Under the pieces are notes generated by a model that did not search any database, was not told the DNA's origin, and saw nothing but the letters and a program-made list of their open reading frames with translations. A stretch of DNA of 64,000 nt from CALTSX01 sp051647685. Its GTDB lineage: Bacteria; Chlamydiota; Chlamydiia; Chlamydiales; CALTSX01. Below are positions 27,933 through 37,990 of this stretch, in pieces; position 1 is the stretch's first letter; each line of letters begins with the position of its first letter. The position numbers and the translations under genes were made by a program. Location: positions 9,784 through 73,783 of the forward strand of contig JBOFEG010000021.1 of assembly GCA_051647685.1 (NCBI GenBank), in the 5' to 3' direction.

Positions 27933-29933
27933 GTGGGACGTAACAATTATGAAGCGAGATCGGCTTATTTAAAACTTATTCAAGAGATAAATGAGCATAA
28001 TACGAATTACTTTGTACGCAATACACCGCTCATCACGGACTATGAGTATGATCTCTTAGTTGCAAAAGCAAGCGAAATTGAAGAAGCTCATCCTGAATGG
28101 ATCCCAAAAAGTGGATCCCCTATTAGTAAAGTTTCAGAACAGAGACAAAGGGGATTTCAGAGTATAGCGCATGCTGTTCCCATGTTATCCTTAACTAATA
28201 CATATTCTTATGGCGAAATAGAGGAATTTATAACGCGAGTAGAAAAGCTACTCGATAAAACAAATCTTGCTTACTGCTGTGAATTAAAAATAGATGGGTG
28301 CGCTTTATCTCTCTGTTATATAGATGGCAAGTTTATAAGAGCTGTTACACGTGGAGATGGAAAAAAAGGAGATGATGTGACCGAAAATGTTCGGGGCATT
28401 TCTTCTCTTCCAAAAATTATTCATGGGAAAAATATTCCCCGTTTACTTGAGATTCGAGCAGAGGTATATATGACTCGAAAAGAATTTAGAAAAGCAAATC
28501 TCGATAAGCAAGAAAGGGGCGAAGCAGTATGGGCAAATCCGAGAAATGCCGCTGCGGGATCATTAAAATTATTAGATTCGAAAATCTCTAAGAGTCGAAA
28601 TTTACAAATTTTTTGTTTTGCTATTTGTCAGGGGATTCCTAGTAATCTCAATTCGCAATATCATTTGCACCGATATTTGCAATCACTCGGATTTCCTACT
28701 GTAGCTAAATCTAATGTATCTCTTGCGCATAACCTGAAAGAAATCAAAGAGTACATAGAAGAAATCAGTGAAAAGCGTGATACACTTCCTTTTGATATCG
28801 ATGGAATTGTCATTAAAGTAGATAACTTAGACGATCATGAATATCTGGGAACGACAGAAAAAAGTCCGCGTGGATCAATTGCTTATAAATTTGCTCCTGA
28901 ACAAGCAGAAACAATTATTGAGGCTATTACAATACAAATTGGCAGAACAGGCGTACTTACTCCTGTCGCTGAATTAAGACCTGTTTTTTTATCAGGCAGT
29001 CGTGTCGCCCGAGCTACTCTTCATAATGGTGACGAAATTAAACGGAAGGGAATTGGAATTGGAGATAGCGTGCTCATTGAAAAAGGTGGGGAGATTATTC
29101 CGAAAGTCGTGAGAGTCACCCATAAGAAATCGAAGGCCATTTGGCATATGCCTAGACAATGTCCATTTTGTAATAGTATGGTTATTTATAAACAGGGAGA
29201 AGTAGCGGCTAGATGTTCCAATTCCCATTGTCAAAAGAAAAATTTCTTAAGGGTATTATTTTTTATAAAAAATATGGATATTGATCACATAGGGGCAAAG
29301 GTTCTTGAAAAATTGGTCAATACAGGTGCTATCGTTCAAATTACTGATCTCTATAAACTCACCAAAGAAGACATGAAAAACCTTCCTGGTTTTAAGGAAA
29401 AATCAATTAGCAATATTTTGGAAAGTATAGAAAAGTCTAAGGCTACTGAACTCGATCGATTTATTTTTGCTTTAGGCATTCCTTTTGTCGGACAGCGAAC
29501 GGCAGAGATTATAGTAGCAAAATTTGGCTCTCTTCTAAATATTGCAACAGCGGATATTGACGAATATCTATCTATTGAAGGGATAGGGGAGAAAGTAGCA
29601 AATTCATTATATCAATTTTTTAGAGAGCCACATCACATAGAAGAAATTAATGAATTCATTTCGCTTGGCGTTCATTGGAAATCTAAATCTCGATCTAAAT
29701 ATTCTCAACACTTATTTACAGACAAAAAATTTGTTCTTACTGGATCTCTTGAACATTATACAAGAGATCAAGCGACTGAACTCATTAAAGAACGTGGCGG
29801 CAAGATCAGCAATTCTGTGAGTAAAAAAACAGATTATATTCTAATTGGAACGAACCCAGGAAGTAAATTAGATGCTGCTAAAAGATTAGAGATCTACATC
29901 CTTACAGAAAAACAATTTGAGAATCTACTATAA
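27933..29933 (+). CDS. ligA: NAD-dependent DNA ligase LigA
   Basis: The enzyme seals nicks in replication and repair using NAD+. Length is ~666 residues from GTG 27933, normal for the family. An in-frame TTG at 27873 inside the previous gene would add 20 residues that homologues lack. The adenylated Lys is Lys119 in CELKIDG. Other parts in order: DGDGKKGDDVTENV-like nucleotidyltransferase motifs, the OB fold, the four-Cys zinc site (CPFCNS and CSNSHC), a helix-hairpin-helix array (GIPFVGQRTAE, IEGIGEKVA) and a C-terminal BRCT domain with GGKISNSVSKKTDY. It is intact. Confidence 0.93.
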   Translation: MGRNNYEARSAYLKLIQEINEHNTNYFVRNTPLITDYEYDLLVAKASEIEEAHPEWIPKSGSPISKVSEQRQRGFQSIAHAVPMLSLTNTYSYGEIEEFITRVEKLLDKTNLAYCCELKIDGCALSLCYIDGKFIRAVTRGDGKKGDDVTENVRGISSLPKIIHGKNIPRLLEIRAEVYMTRKEFRKANLDKQERGEAVWANPRNAAAGSLKLLDSKISKSRNLQIFCFAICQGIPSNLNSQYHLHRYLQSLGFPTVAKSNVSLAHNLKEIKEYIEEISEKRDTLPFDIDGIVIKVDNLDDHEYLGTTEKSPRGSIAYKFAPEQAETIIEAITIQIGRTGVLTPVAELRPVFLSGSRVARATLHNGDEIKRKGIGIGDSVLIEKGGEIIPKVVRVTHKKSKAIWHMPRQCPFCNSMVIYKQGEVAARCSNSHCQKKNFLRVLFFIKNMDIDHIGAKVLEKLVNTGAIVQITDLYKLTKEDMKNLPGFKEKSISNILESIEKSKATELDRFIFALGIPFVGQRTAEIIVAKFGSLLNIATADIDEYLSIEGIGEKVANSLYQFFREPHHIEEINEFISLGVHWKSKSRSKYSQHLFTDKKFVLTGSLEHYTRDQATELIKERGGKISNSVSKKTDYILIGTNPGSKLDAAKRLEIYILTEKQFENLL

Positions 29934-29943
29934 CCTATAATTA

Positions 29944-31530
29944 TCAAAATTCCCAAACTATCTGTGCAGATAATCCAGATGTAATTACATGAGTATCGAA
30001 CTCAGCTCTATAAGATAATTTCAAACTACTGTTTTCTCTATCAGATAGACCTACACTACCTTCTAAGAAATAGAGACCTGTGTTACCGCTGTAAGTCTCC
30101 GTTATAAAATATTTTTTGCGAAGACTATAACCAGCAATTTTAGAATTAAAATTTTTATCACTTAACTGACGAGTATTATGCCAGCCGAATTGAAGGGAAG
30201 GTGTAATGGAACAACAAGAATGTATGATTTCTTGCTCTAGTTTTAAAGATAGTGACATATTCAAATATCTGAAATTCTTGGATGCCGTTTTAAGACTTAT
30301 ATCCTCTCGTTTATTTTCTTTAATGCAACTTTGAAATACATTGACTTGTGTGAAATTAAGTTGTGGAGTGAAGGTTACATATTCTGTGCTACAAGTGTAC
30401 CCACCATGTAATGCTGCTGCGAGCTCCCAACTGTGAGGAGTTGAATCCATATGTATATGATCGCCAAATTGCAGAGTTCGATTTACATTGTGATAGGTAT
30501 ATCCGCCGAGCACCGTGGCGTTACAAAATAAATTTTCATTGTGATAAGTGAGCGAAGGATGTAAATAAATATTAAAAGTATTAGCTCTTCCACTTTCACC
30601 TTGCCAAGCCGTGTCGCTGCTACAATAAGTTAAACCAGCTCCTGGTGTAAAAGATGTTACGTATTGAGAAATATTGATAGAGAATCCGACTGCATTGTAT
30701 TGATAATTTGGCAAAGACTTCTCTTTATCATAATGAGAAATATTATAAAAAGGTGTAACAGTAAATGTATTTTTTTTATTAGTTATACAGGTAGGAGTTG
30801 GTAAGCTAGTGATATAGTAAATAGTTTGATTCTGAGTTACAGAAAGAGCGCCATAAATTTCTGGCGTTAATGATGCTAAGGCTTTTTCGTATTCATTGAT
30901 AGGTAACGTAAACAGATTTTGTAGTAGGTCTACAAATTGTCTATTTTCAAATGGGAAATCATCGGAGAGTAAATAGTTAGCAACATGTTTTTGATTAGTC
31001 GGTAGAGCGTTATTTTCTATAGAAAGAACAATTTGTGGGGTAAGGAGTGTAAAAGTAACTCGTTCTGTTTCGAAATCGATGATTCCAGCTCTGAGGTTAT
31101 TAGAAGTTATTTGTGTAAAGGTACCTTTTATAGGACTTGCCTGTATAAAGTCATAAGGATTACTGCCTGTATATATACCGGGAAGAAAATTGAGCTCGAG
31201 TCCACCATCGAGGGAAGCCCTACCCTCTACTTGAAGAATATCAGAAATTCCATTGGGGCTCAATTTAATATTTAAAGCTCCGTCGGAAGTTTGTGTATAG
31301 TTTCCATGAATAATAAGTAAGCCTAAGTTATTAAAACACGGTGTAATTAGACTGTCATTTCTAACATCCTCACTTATAAAATTAATCGCATTGGTTGCAT
31401 CGCTACCGGAATTGATGTCTGGAATAGCTATACTAACTCTATTATCAGAGTTAGTAGTTAGAGAACTAGTTTCAGAATAGATCAATGTATAAGGAAGTAA
31501 AAATAAAAGTAACTTTCGATTTAACTTCAT
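29944..31530 (-). CDS. Short autotransporter with C-terminal beta-barrel
   Basis: About 528 residues starting at ATG 31530, which begins a clear signal peptide (MKLNRKLLLFLLPYTLIYS). The passenger is short, with one autotransporter-type repeat (HGNYTQTSDGALNIKL to IIDFETERVTFTLL). A linker follows with the usual NQKHVANYLL and SLTPEIYGAL helix. The last ~270 residues form an autotransporter barrel of aromatic-alternating strands ending in Phe (AQIVWEF), as expected for outer-membrane insertion. The passenger is much smaller than in chlamydial Pmp proteins, so this may be a truncated survivor. A broken paralogue lies directly upstream. Confidence 0.82.
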   Translation of the reverse strand: MKLNRKLLLFLLPYTLIYSETSSLTTNSDNRVSIAIPDINSGSDATNAINFISEDVRNDSLITPCFNNLGLLIIHGNYTQTSDGALNIKLSPNGISDILQVEGRASLDGGLELNFLPGIYTGSNPYDFIQASPIKGTFTQITSNNLRAGIIDFETERVTFTLLTPQIVLSIENNALPTNQKHVANYLLSDDFPFENRQFVDLLQNLFTLPINEYEKALASLTPEIYGALSVTQNQTIYYITSLPTPTCITNKKNTFTVTPFYNISHYDKEKSLPNYQYNAVGFSINISQYVTSFTPGAGLTYCSSDTAWQGESGRANTFNIYLHPSLTYHNENLFCNATVLGGYTYHNVNRTLQFGDHIHMDSTPHSWELAAALHGGYTCSTEYVTFTPQLNFTQVNVFQSCIKENKREDISLKTASKNFRYLNMSLSLKLEQEIIHSCCSITPSLQFGWHNTRQLSDKNFNSKIAGYSLRKKYFITETYSGNTGLYFLEGSVGLSDRENSSLKLSYRAEFDTHVITSGLSAQIVWEF

Positions 31531-31786
31531 GCGCCCCATATTAAAAAAAATATTGTATATTCCTATATGTAGTAGCACAAAGATGAAAATAAAGATATTT
31601 TTTAAACTTTTTTATATTACTGATTCAGATTTATTACTATTCTCGTGTGAAATAGGCCAGGAGTGCGCTCTGAAGAAACATAGACTTATTGTTGTATAAA
31701 ATCTCCTCTATGAAATCTTTGGTGTAAAATATTGATAAAGAATTTTACCGTATTATTTTTGAAAATCTGGCAAAGGCCTATTTTTG

Positions 31787-33326
31787 TTATAGCTCGAGGT
31801 GCGATAGATAAGGCATATTATTGGTTGTACAATAAGTAGGGCGCGGAAGGTCAATCGGATAGTAGATAGTTTGTTTTTGATTTACGAGAGAAGCTCCATA
31901 TATTTCTGGTCTCAACCACGTTAAAAACTTTTCATTTTCATTTCCCATAGGGAGAATAACTTCTGGGTTAATCAGAGTAAAAGTTACTTGATTTGTTTCA
32001 AAATCTATGATTCCAATGCCGGGTTTATTAGAAGTTATTTGTATAAATAAACCTACTAACGAATTTGTATTAATAAAGGTATAGGAATTGGTAGAGTCAT
32101 ATATACCCGGAATAAAATCTAAATGTATGGCACCATCGATGGAAGCAGTACCGTGTATTTCAAGAGTATCGTGTGTTCCATTAGGCCTTAGTTGAATATG
32201 TAACGATCCATAGGCACTTTGTGTATAATTCCCATGAATAATGAGTGAGCCCAAATCATTAAGACATGGTTTAACTAAACCGTCATTTATAAAATCACTG
32301 CTCGTTATAGCGCAACCTTGAAAAGTAGCATCTAAGTCAACTTTTATATTTTTTGAGGAGAGTGTTTTAACGTACGCAAGATTCCTTCGGCCATATAAAT
32401 ATCTACAGTGTTTTCACAATTTCCATAATGATCCCAAATACCTCTCCCTGTTTTACTGATGACTCCACTTCCAGATATATTATCCGTCGTATCCAGCACA
32501 ACACAATCTAAAACATCTAATTTATTGATCGCTTTAACTACAATGGGGTTTGGAAAAATTAGCGTTTCAGAAACTTGAAATGTCTCTCCCTCTAGAATCA
32601 AAGGGGAGGTAGGACATCCAACTTTATTAACTAATGACGGACATCCTCCGCCAGAACCAAAACCACCTCCACCGCCACCACAATATCCTCCAAGGCCTGT
32701 ACTTCCTTGATCAACTCCAGGTCCATCCCCGCCTCCCGTTCCTCCATTATTTCCTCCTCTAGCTCCTCCGTATCCTGTCAGAAAAGTAGAACCATCAGAT
32801 GCACCACCCATACCTCCTGATTGATAGTCTAATCCTGGAAAATCTCCACCTCCACTAACATGAGTTGCATCTTTATTTTTACTTGAGAAACTAGCTCCAA
32901 CTCCATTACATGGATTACCTGTTTCTACACTTCCCCCCTCGGCTTTGCAATTAATAATCTTTATATTGGATAATGTAAGAGTTTTACCACGGTCAATATA
33001 AAAACCTGCACCAAGGCCGCTGCCGCCTCCTCTGGTTGCTTTCCCACCTATAGCAGCGCCACTAGTAAGAGTGCAATTGATAAGAGTTAAGTCAGCCATT
33101 ATGGTAGCAAAGAGACGATACTTTCCATTGCCATCAATCGTCTGATGTCCAGTAGATCTAATAACAGTGTTTTTTTAATTACAGGTAGATCGCTTCTAAG
33201 AGATAGAAGATTATTTTTGGGGATAGCAAGTTCAATCGTATTAGTAAGATCACGACTAGAATTCACATCTATAATAGCTTGACGTAGACTGTCAGCTCCG
33301 CTATCAGAATTTATCGTTACTACTTT
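31787..33326 (-). pseudogene. Gly-rich polymorphic autotransporter, degraded
   Basis: Several minus-strand frames form one former gene. The N-terminal part begins INSDSGADSLRQAIIDVN without any signal peptide. An A7 run at 33170-33176, one A short, shifts the frame into TIDGNGKYRLF and then ~250 residues of Gly-rich passenger (32344-33099) resembling bacterial polymorphic outer-membrane proteins. Another shift near 32365 leads to DLDATFQGCA and a repeat homologous to the neighbouring autotransporter (31787-32254). This copy lacks the ~40-residue linker helix and all of the beta-barrel, so it cannot be exported or displayed. Confidence 0.82.
31949..32262 (-). repeat. Duplicated autotransporter passenger segment (partner at 31021-31332)
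   Basis: The ~104-residue translation of this stretch matches that of 31021-31332 in the intact autotransporter, from NDLGSLIIHGNYTQ / NNLGLLIIHGNYTQ through GIIDFETNQVTFTL / GIIDFETERVTFTL. Similarity continues beyond a deletion into PEIYGA and QTIYY. The two genes are therefore tandem paralogues in the same orientation, and the copies have diverged clearly at DNA level. Confidence 0.8.
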
Positions 33327-33387
33327 TTACATATACTACCTACTCAAAAAATCAATGTGTGTGTTTTGTATGTAAATAGTATAAAAT

Positions 33388-34293
33388 TTAAAATAAAGAT
33401 ATTTCTCTAAATCTTTGCAAGGTGCCGACTAAATTAGGTTGTCCAGTAAAAGCTACTTTTTTCCAACAGCATGTACGTCCTTTTAATTTGTTTTCCTCTT
33501 GAAAGGGGAAATGAACAAATTCACAGAGTGATGGAAGATCTCGAACCGCTTGCATAAGCTCTATACTGATATCGATAGGGTGACTAGTGAGGAATCGGAT
33601 TTTTTCAATTCCTGGGATTTGATCTAAGCGATACAGAAGATCGTGGAATAAACAATTCCAACTTGGCTGATCTTTCCCATAGCTGTTGACATTTTGACCT
33701 AGCAAAGTAATTTCTTTATATCCTTGACTGACTAGTCGTCTGCACTCTTCTTCGATACTTTCAGGTGGTCTCGAAACTTCTTTCCCACGAGTGTAGGGGA
33801 CTACGCAATAGGTACAAAATTTGTCGCATCCTCGAATAATCGAAATCGATGCTTTTATAGGATCTACGCGTGATGCAATTAAATAATTTAAATTTTCTTC
33901 AAATCGATTCTCAACTCTGATGGCTTTTGTATTATTTGCGATAATTTCATCTAGAACATCTCCTAGATCACTAATGTTGTTTGTCCCTAAAATAAAATCT
34001 ACACCTGGAATTTTCTTAAAAAGAGATTCTTTTTTTGCCATTGCCATACAACCCGTAACTCCAATAATAGATCCAGGGCGTTTAGAGCGACTTAAAAGAC
34101 CAAGCTTTCCCATTACTTTTCTTTCTGCGAGATCTCGAATGGAGCAGGTGTTAAAGAGAAGCAAGTCGGCTTCTTCTTCTTTTTCTACCTCAGTCATATT
34201 TCTCTGCAATAGTTAGCCAATAATGATTTCAGAATCGAGTTCATTCATCTGACAGCCATATGTTCGAATATAAAATTTTTTAATTGACTTCAT
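33388..34293 (-). pseudogene. miaB: miaB (tRNA i6A37 methylthiotransferase), nonsense codon plus internal deletion
   Basis: The frame starts at ATG 34293 with KFYIRTYGCQMNELDSEI, the MiaB signature. An in-frame TAA at 34215-34213 (codon 27) interrupts it, after which the same frame continues with LLFNTCSIRDLAERKV, VTGCMAM and the radical-SAM motif CDKFCTYCVVPYTRGKE. After FVHFPFQ, where LPLQSGS and another ~150 residues should follow, the frame jumps to LKGRTCCWKKVAFTGQPNLVG, which is the C-terminal TRAM domain. So there is one stop codon and one large internal deletion. The cell probably lacks ms2i6A37 unless another copy exists; mtaB at 25542 is intact. Confidence 0.9.
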
Positions 34294-34412
34294 TTTAGAT
34301 TCCTTAAAATTTATAAAGGGTTATAATACTAAATCAGATGAGATTTTCTTGGCAAAAATTGAAAGAAAAAGTACCCTAGTTGGCGCAACATTTTCGAAAA
34401 AGGATAGTCAAA

Positions 34413-34862
34413 ATGGATCAGAGAAGTCAAAACAGGACAACCTTTGTTAAAAAACAAGGACAGCCCGAGCGGCGTTGGTTTATTTTTGACGCTTCAGGAA
34501 AAACTCTAGGGCGATTCGCGTCAGAAATTACAAAAGTTTTACGCGGAAAGCACACTACACGTTTCACTCCTAATATGGATTGTGGAGATGGAGTAATCAT
34601 AGTTAATGCTGAAAAAATCGAAGTAACGGGAACAAAAGAAGCTCAAAAATTATATATACACTATACAGGTTCCATGAGCGGGCTTCGTCAGATCCCATAT
34701 CGCACCATGAAAATTCGAAAACCAACTTATATCCTAAGGCATGCTGTGCAAGGTATGATGCCAAAGACTAAACTGGCTAAAGCGCAACTCAAGCGTTTAC
34801 GAATCTTTACTGGTGAAAACCATAAAATGGAAGCTCAACAGCCAATTGCAGTGTCGATTTAA
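34413..34862 (+). CDS. rplM: Ribosomal protein L13
   Basis: About 149 residues from ATG 34413, preceded by AAAGGAT. A TTG at 34380 in the same frame is also open but would add 11 residues not expected for the family. L13 landmarks are present: RWFIFDASGKTLGRFASEI, LRGKHTTRFTPNMDCGD and VQGMMPKTKLAKAQLKRL. It is an early-assembly component of the 50S subunit. rpsI follows after 16 bases, the universal L13-S9 pair. Confidence 0.95.
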   Translation: MDQRSQNRTTFVKKQGQPERRWFIFDASGKTLGRFASEITKVLRGKHTTRFTPNMDCGDGVIIVNAEKIEVTGTKEAQKLYIHYTGSMSGLRQIPYRTMKIRKPTYILRHAVQGMMPKTKLAKAQLKRLRIFTGENHKMEAQQPIAVSI

Positions 34863-34878
34863 ATAAAAAGGGAATATC

Positions 34879-35283
34879 ATGAAAGAAAAACGAGTAATAC
34901 AGGAAACTGTTTGTGTCGGCAGAAGAAAAACCGCTGTTGCATCTATTAGACTTCGAAAAGGCAGTGGAAAAATTGATGTTAACCACGTTACATTTGAGAA
35001 ATATTTTTTTACAGAATTTTTGAGAAAAGTAGCTTTATCTCCCTTACATAAACTGGGTATGGATGGACAATACGATCTTATCATTCGTGTAAATGGTGGC
35101 GGAATCGATGGCCAAGCACAAGCCGTACGGTTGGCTATCTCTAGGGCTATCATTTCAGAAAATGAAAAATACAGATCTCAATTAAAAGAATGGGGATATC
35201 TCACTCGAGATCCGAGAAAACGAGAACGTGAGAAATATGGACTTGCTGGAGCAAGAAAGCGATTCCAATTCTCTAAACGGTAA
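34879..35283 (+). CDS. rpsI: Ribosomal protein S9
   Basis: A 134-residue S9 with VGRRKTAVASIRLRKGSGK at the N-terminus, GGGIDGQAQAVRLAISRA in the middle and the basic tail GLAGARKRFQFSKR, which reaches the P-site tRNA in the 30S subunit. GGGAAT lies before the ATG. It converges on the PAP2 gene with an 11-base overlap. Confidence 0.96.
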   Translation: MKEKRVIQETVCVGRRKTAVASIRLRKGSGKIDVNHVTFEKYFFTEFLRKVALSPLHKLGMDGQYDLIIRVNGGGIDGQAQAVRLAISRAIISENEKYRSQLKEWGYLTRDPRKREREKYGLAGARKRFQFSKR

Positions 35284-36043
35284 TCTTTCGATTAAATACT
35301 CTATTACATCGATAAATAATATTTTCAGCCATCTTTGTGAGAAAAAACATAGCGGGGGTGAAATATAGCCAAGTAAGTGCAAATAATGCAATTCCAGCAC
35401 TTCCAATTAAAATATCAGAAAGATAGTGAGCTCCTACCACAAGTCTCGGTAAACAGAATAGGATGCCGTAGAGTAGTCCTATAAATCCAACTCTTCTTCC
35501 CATTAAGAAAAATACAGTTGTTACAAATAATACTGCTGTAGTTCCATGATCTGCAGGAAAACAAGTCCTCGAATGATCCTTTACATATAACCAATCAACT
35601 TTTGTAGATAGACGTATTGCACCCTCATACGTCAGTGATGGACTATGTCTAGATATAGACAAATAAGTTGGAATCAATGTTTTATTGATAAGACATATAA
35701 CACTAAAAAAACAGAGTATACTAATTAATAATTCAGCTATACGTTTAACGCGTAGAATCATTCCGCCTTTTTTAATGTAATACAAAAAGAAAGATGTCAT
35801 GAAAATATCGTGCAACCAATCTATTCGTTTATGATTAGCGATAGCCCAAAAATTTTGCCAGAAGGTACTAGTCTGAATCCAATTATGGAGAAATATAAAA
35901 CATTTTTGGTCTACATAATCCCAAATCAATCGGGTACTTGGTATATTCCAGGATAATATGATTAAACCTAAACTAAGATGAAGAAATAATAGCGCTTTTG
36001 TATTCCAGGTATTTTTTGGGAATAAATTTTGGTGAATTGTCAT
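35273..36043 (-). CDS. PAP2-family membrane phosphatase
   Basis: A 256-residue protein with about five to six membrane helices. The phosphatase signature is visible as KDHSRTCFPADHGTT, with the catalytic His in ADHGTT instead of the common PSGH, and RLVVGAHYLSDILIG with the second catalytic His and the Asp. Related proteins remove phosphate from lipids such as undecaprenyl pyrophosphate, phosphatidate or lipid A. The precise lipid is not determined. Confidence 0.83.
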   Translation of the reverse strand: MTIHQNLFPKNTWNTKALLFLHLSLGLIILSWNIPSTRLIWDYVDQKCFIFLHNWIQTSTFWQNFWAIANHKRIDWLHDIFMTSFFLYYIKKGGMILRVKRIAELLISILCFFSVICLINKTLIPTYLSISRHSPSLTYEGAIRLSTKVDWLYVKDHSRTCFPADHGTTAVLFVTTVFFLMGRRVGFIGLLYGILFCLPRLVVGAHYLSDILIGSAGIALFALTWLYFTPAMFFLTKMAENIIYRCNRVFNRKITV

Positions 36044-36191
36044 GCATATAGTATGTCGATTTCATCATTAATCAAAAAGGGTATATTACTTTGAAATTTA
36101 TTTTTAGATTAGGGAATTTTGAAGGCATTCTTGTGGAAATCTAAATCTATGCCTGTTAGAACAAAATTAATCTGATTACAATAAGCTTTAA

Positions 36192-36898
36192 GTGAGGATA
36201 CAATTGGATTTAATAAAAGAATTAAACTCAAAACTAGATAAAGCCTACTTAAATACTGAATTAGGAAAAAAAGCAGATCGAACCGCTCTGAGTAGTCTAC
36301 AAACAACAGTAAATACAAAAGCAGACAAAACAGAACTAGAGAATAAGGTAGATAGGTCGGAAATAGAACAAATGCAAACCCAGACTGAAATTTTGATGCG
36401 AACTTACAAAAAATTGTCCAACTCTATCTATGTAGAAGCGCACTTAGCAACTACACTAAGGCCTTGGAATGGATTAGGTCTTCAAACGCATTTTCAGTTC
36501 AATAACCTTAAAATTAAACATAATACAGATGATTTAGGAAAAAATGAAAACGGATGTTTCTCTTTTACCGCTTAATAGATGCTTCTATTAGCATGAAGTT
36601 TATGAGAGAAGAGACAGGGATAGGATTACCCACTTTTATATATAGAATACATATTTTTAAGAAGAATAAATGGCACCTAGCTAAAACTATGCAATGGCAG
36701 TTTAATGGAGTTACCCAAAAAGTAGTTAGAAATTCGGGCGATACTTCTAGCATAGGCACTTTAAAATCTACAGATATTATACACATGGAAAAACATGAAA
36801 AAATTCGGGTTTTATTGGAATGTAAATCTTTATTAGTTAATTCGAATGAGATTTATATCCATCCCCCAACTAGTTTTATTATCACCTCATTGAAATAG
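36192..36898 (+). pseudogene. Coiled-coil stalk protein with beta-rich head, frameshifted
   Basis: The first frame (36192-36575) opens without a clear start (GTG or a TTG preceded by GTGAGG) right after an in-frame stop. It encodes a heptad-rich coiled coil with repeated K-ADKTEL units (NTKADKTELENKVDRSEIEQ), then YVEAHLATTLRPWNGLGL. The second frame (36554-36898) encodes a beta-rich domain (FIYRIHIFKKNKWHLAKT, IHMEKHEKIRVLLE). The frames would join near 36560-36580 if one base were changed. Stalk-plus-head architecture recalls trimeric adhesins or fibre proteins with a C1q-like head; this is inference. The 5' end may also be lost. Confidence 0.55.
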
Positions 36899-36952
36899 AT
36901 TTTATATTTCATTTATTATGATTGCTCAAAAACCATAGAAGTATGTCAATAT

Positions 36953-37975
36953 TCATAATCTAATTTGTGACATGCCAAATATGATTATAATTGGTATACC
37001 TACAAGTAAATAAGCAGAAGAAACACCAGAAGTTCCCAAAATAAGTAGAAATCCAAGTAGGGCGTACATACCGATACAAGTGCAAAGAGATAGCCAGTAA
37101 AGAGAGAAATACTTTTGGGATAAAGAATTACGAAATCTATTTGATATAGCTATAATACACAAGATTGGCAGGATGCTCTTTATAATTTTATACAAAAAAT
37201 AAGAGCGCATAGCTGGTAGTTGAGGAATATGTGGTTCTATATAAGATTGATAGAATAAATTAGAAAGAGATCTAGACTCAAGTGGTAATATATCCTTGCT
37301 GCTTAAGATCATAGTAGCTATATCATCTGGGAATATAAAGCGAGGATATGAGGCAATCCTTTCCCATTCTTTATGATCATTTTTTCTAAATTCTGTTACA
37401 AAATAACCCTGAGAAGGGGAACATAAGATTAGTGTTTGCATATGAAATATAGTGTTTGTATTCATTACATAGAAAACATCTCGAAGCTCGTTTTCAAGCT
37501 GAGTTGAACTTACAAGAAATTGTTCTTTTTTTAAGGGAAGATGTATTAGTGGTGTTTTTTTTATAGATGAAGAAGATTCGTATTTTTCAAGAAAAAGTGC
37601 CGATTTTGGATATAAGAATTCAAAGTTTAAGACAAACAAAACAGCTAATAAAGTACTGAAAATATATATAGGCTGGGCAAATTCTTTTTTACAGATGCCA
37701 CTTGTTTGCAAAGCGAGCAATTCTCGATTACTATGCATTTCTGTATAGCACGTGACAGCTGCTAATAGACAGGAAAAGCAGCATAAGAAATCTAACCGCT
37801 TTGATAGAGTACAAAGGTAATATAAAATGTTTTCTTCTAGTGAATGAATTTGATAGCTTAGTTCGTTAGAACGAATAGATATATCTATCATAAGGTATAA
37901 AAGTAAGAGAATGGCCAAAAATAAAAAAAATTTTATAAGTAAATTTTTAAATAGATTTTTTTTCCATAACTTCAT
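36953..37975 (-). CDS. LPS export permease, LptG/YjgQ type
   Basis: About 340 residues from ATG 37975; TTG at 37984 is an alternative. There are about six membrane helices, three at each end, around a soluble central region, as in the LptF/LptG permeases that pull lipopolysaccharide from the inner membrane together with LptB. The motif LLALQTSGICKKEF corresponds to the coupling-helix region of the family. It starts some 15 bases after its partner's stop, so the two form an operon. Which is LptF and which LptG is assigned only by order. Confidence 0.8.
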   Translation of the reverse strand: MKLWKKNLFKNLLIKFFLFLAILLLLYLMIDISIRSNELSYQIHSLEENILYYLCTLSKRLDFLCCFSCLLAAVTCYTEMHSNRELLALQTSGICKKEFAQPIYIFSTLLAVLFVLNFEFLYPKSALFLEKYESSSSIKKTPLIHLPLKKEQFLVSSTQLENELRDVFYVMNTNTIFHMQTLILCSPSQGYFVTEFRKNDHKEWERIASYPRFIFPDDIATMILSSKDILPLESRSLSNLFYQSYIEPHIPQLPAMRSYFLYKIIKSILPILCIIAISNRFRNSLSQKYFSLYWLSLCTCIGMYALLGFLLILGTSGVSSAYLLVGIPIIIIFGMSQIRL

Positions 37976-37990
37976 TGCGATCAATATTTT

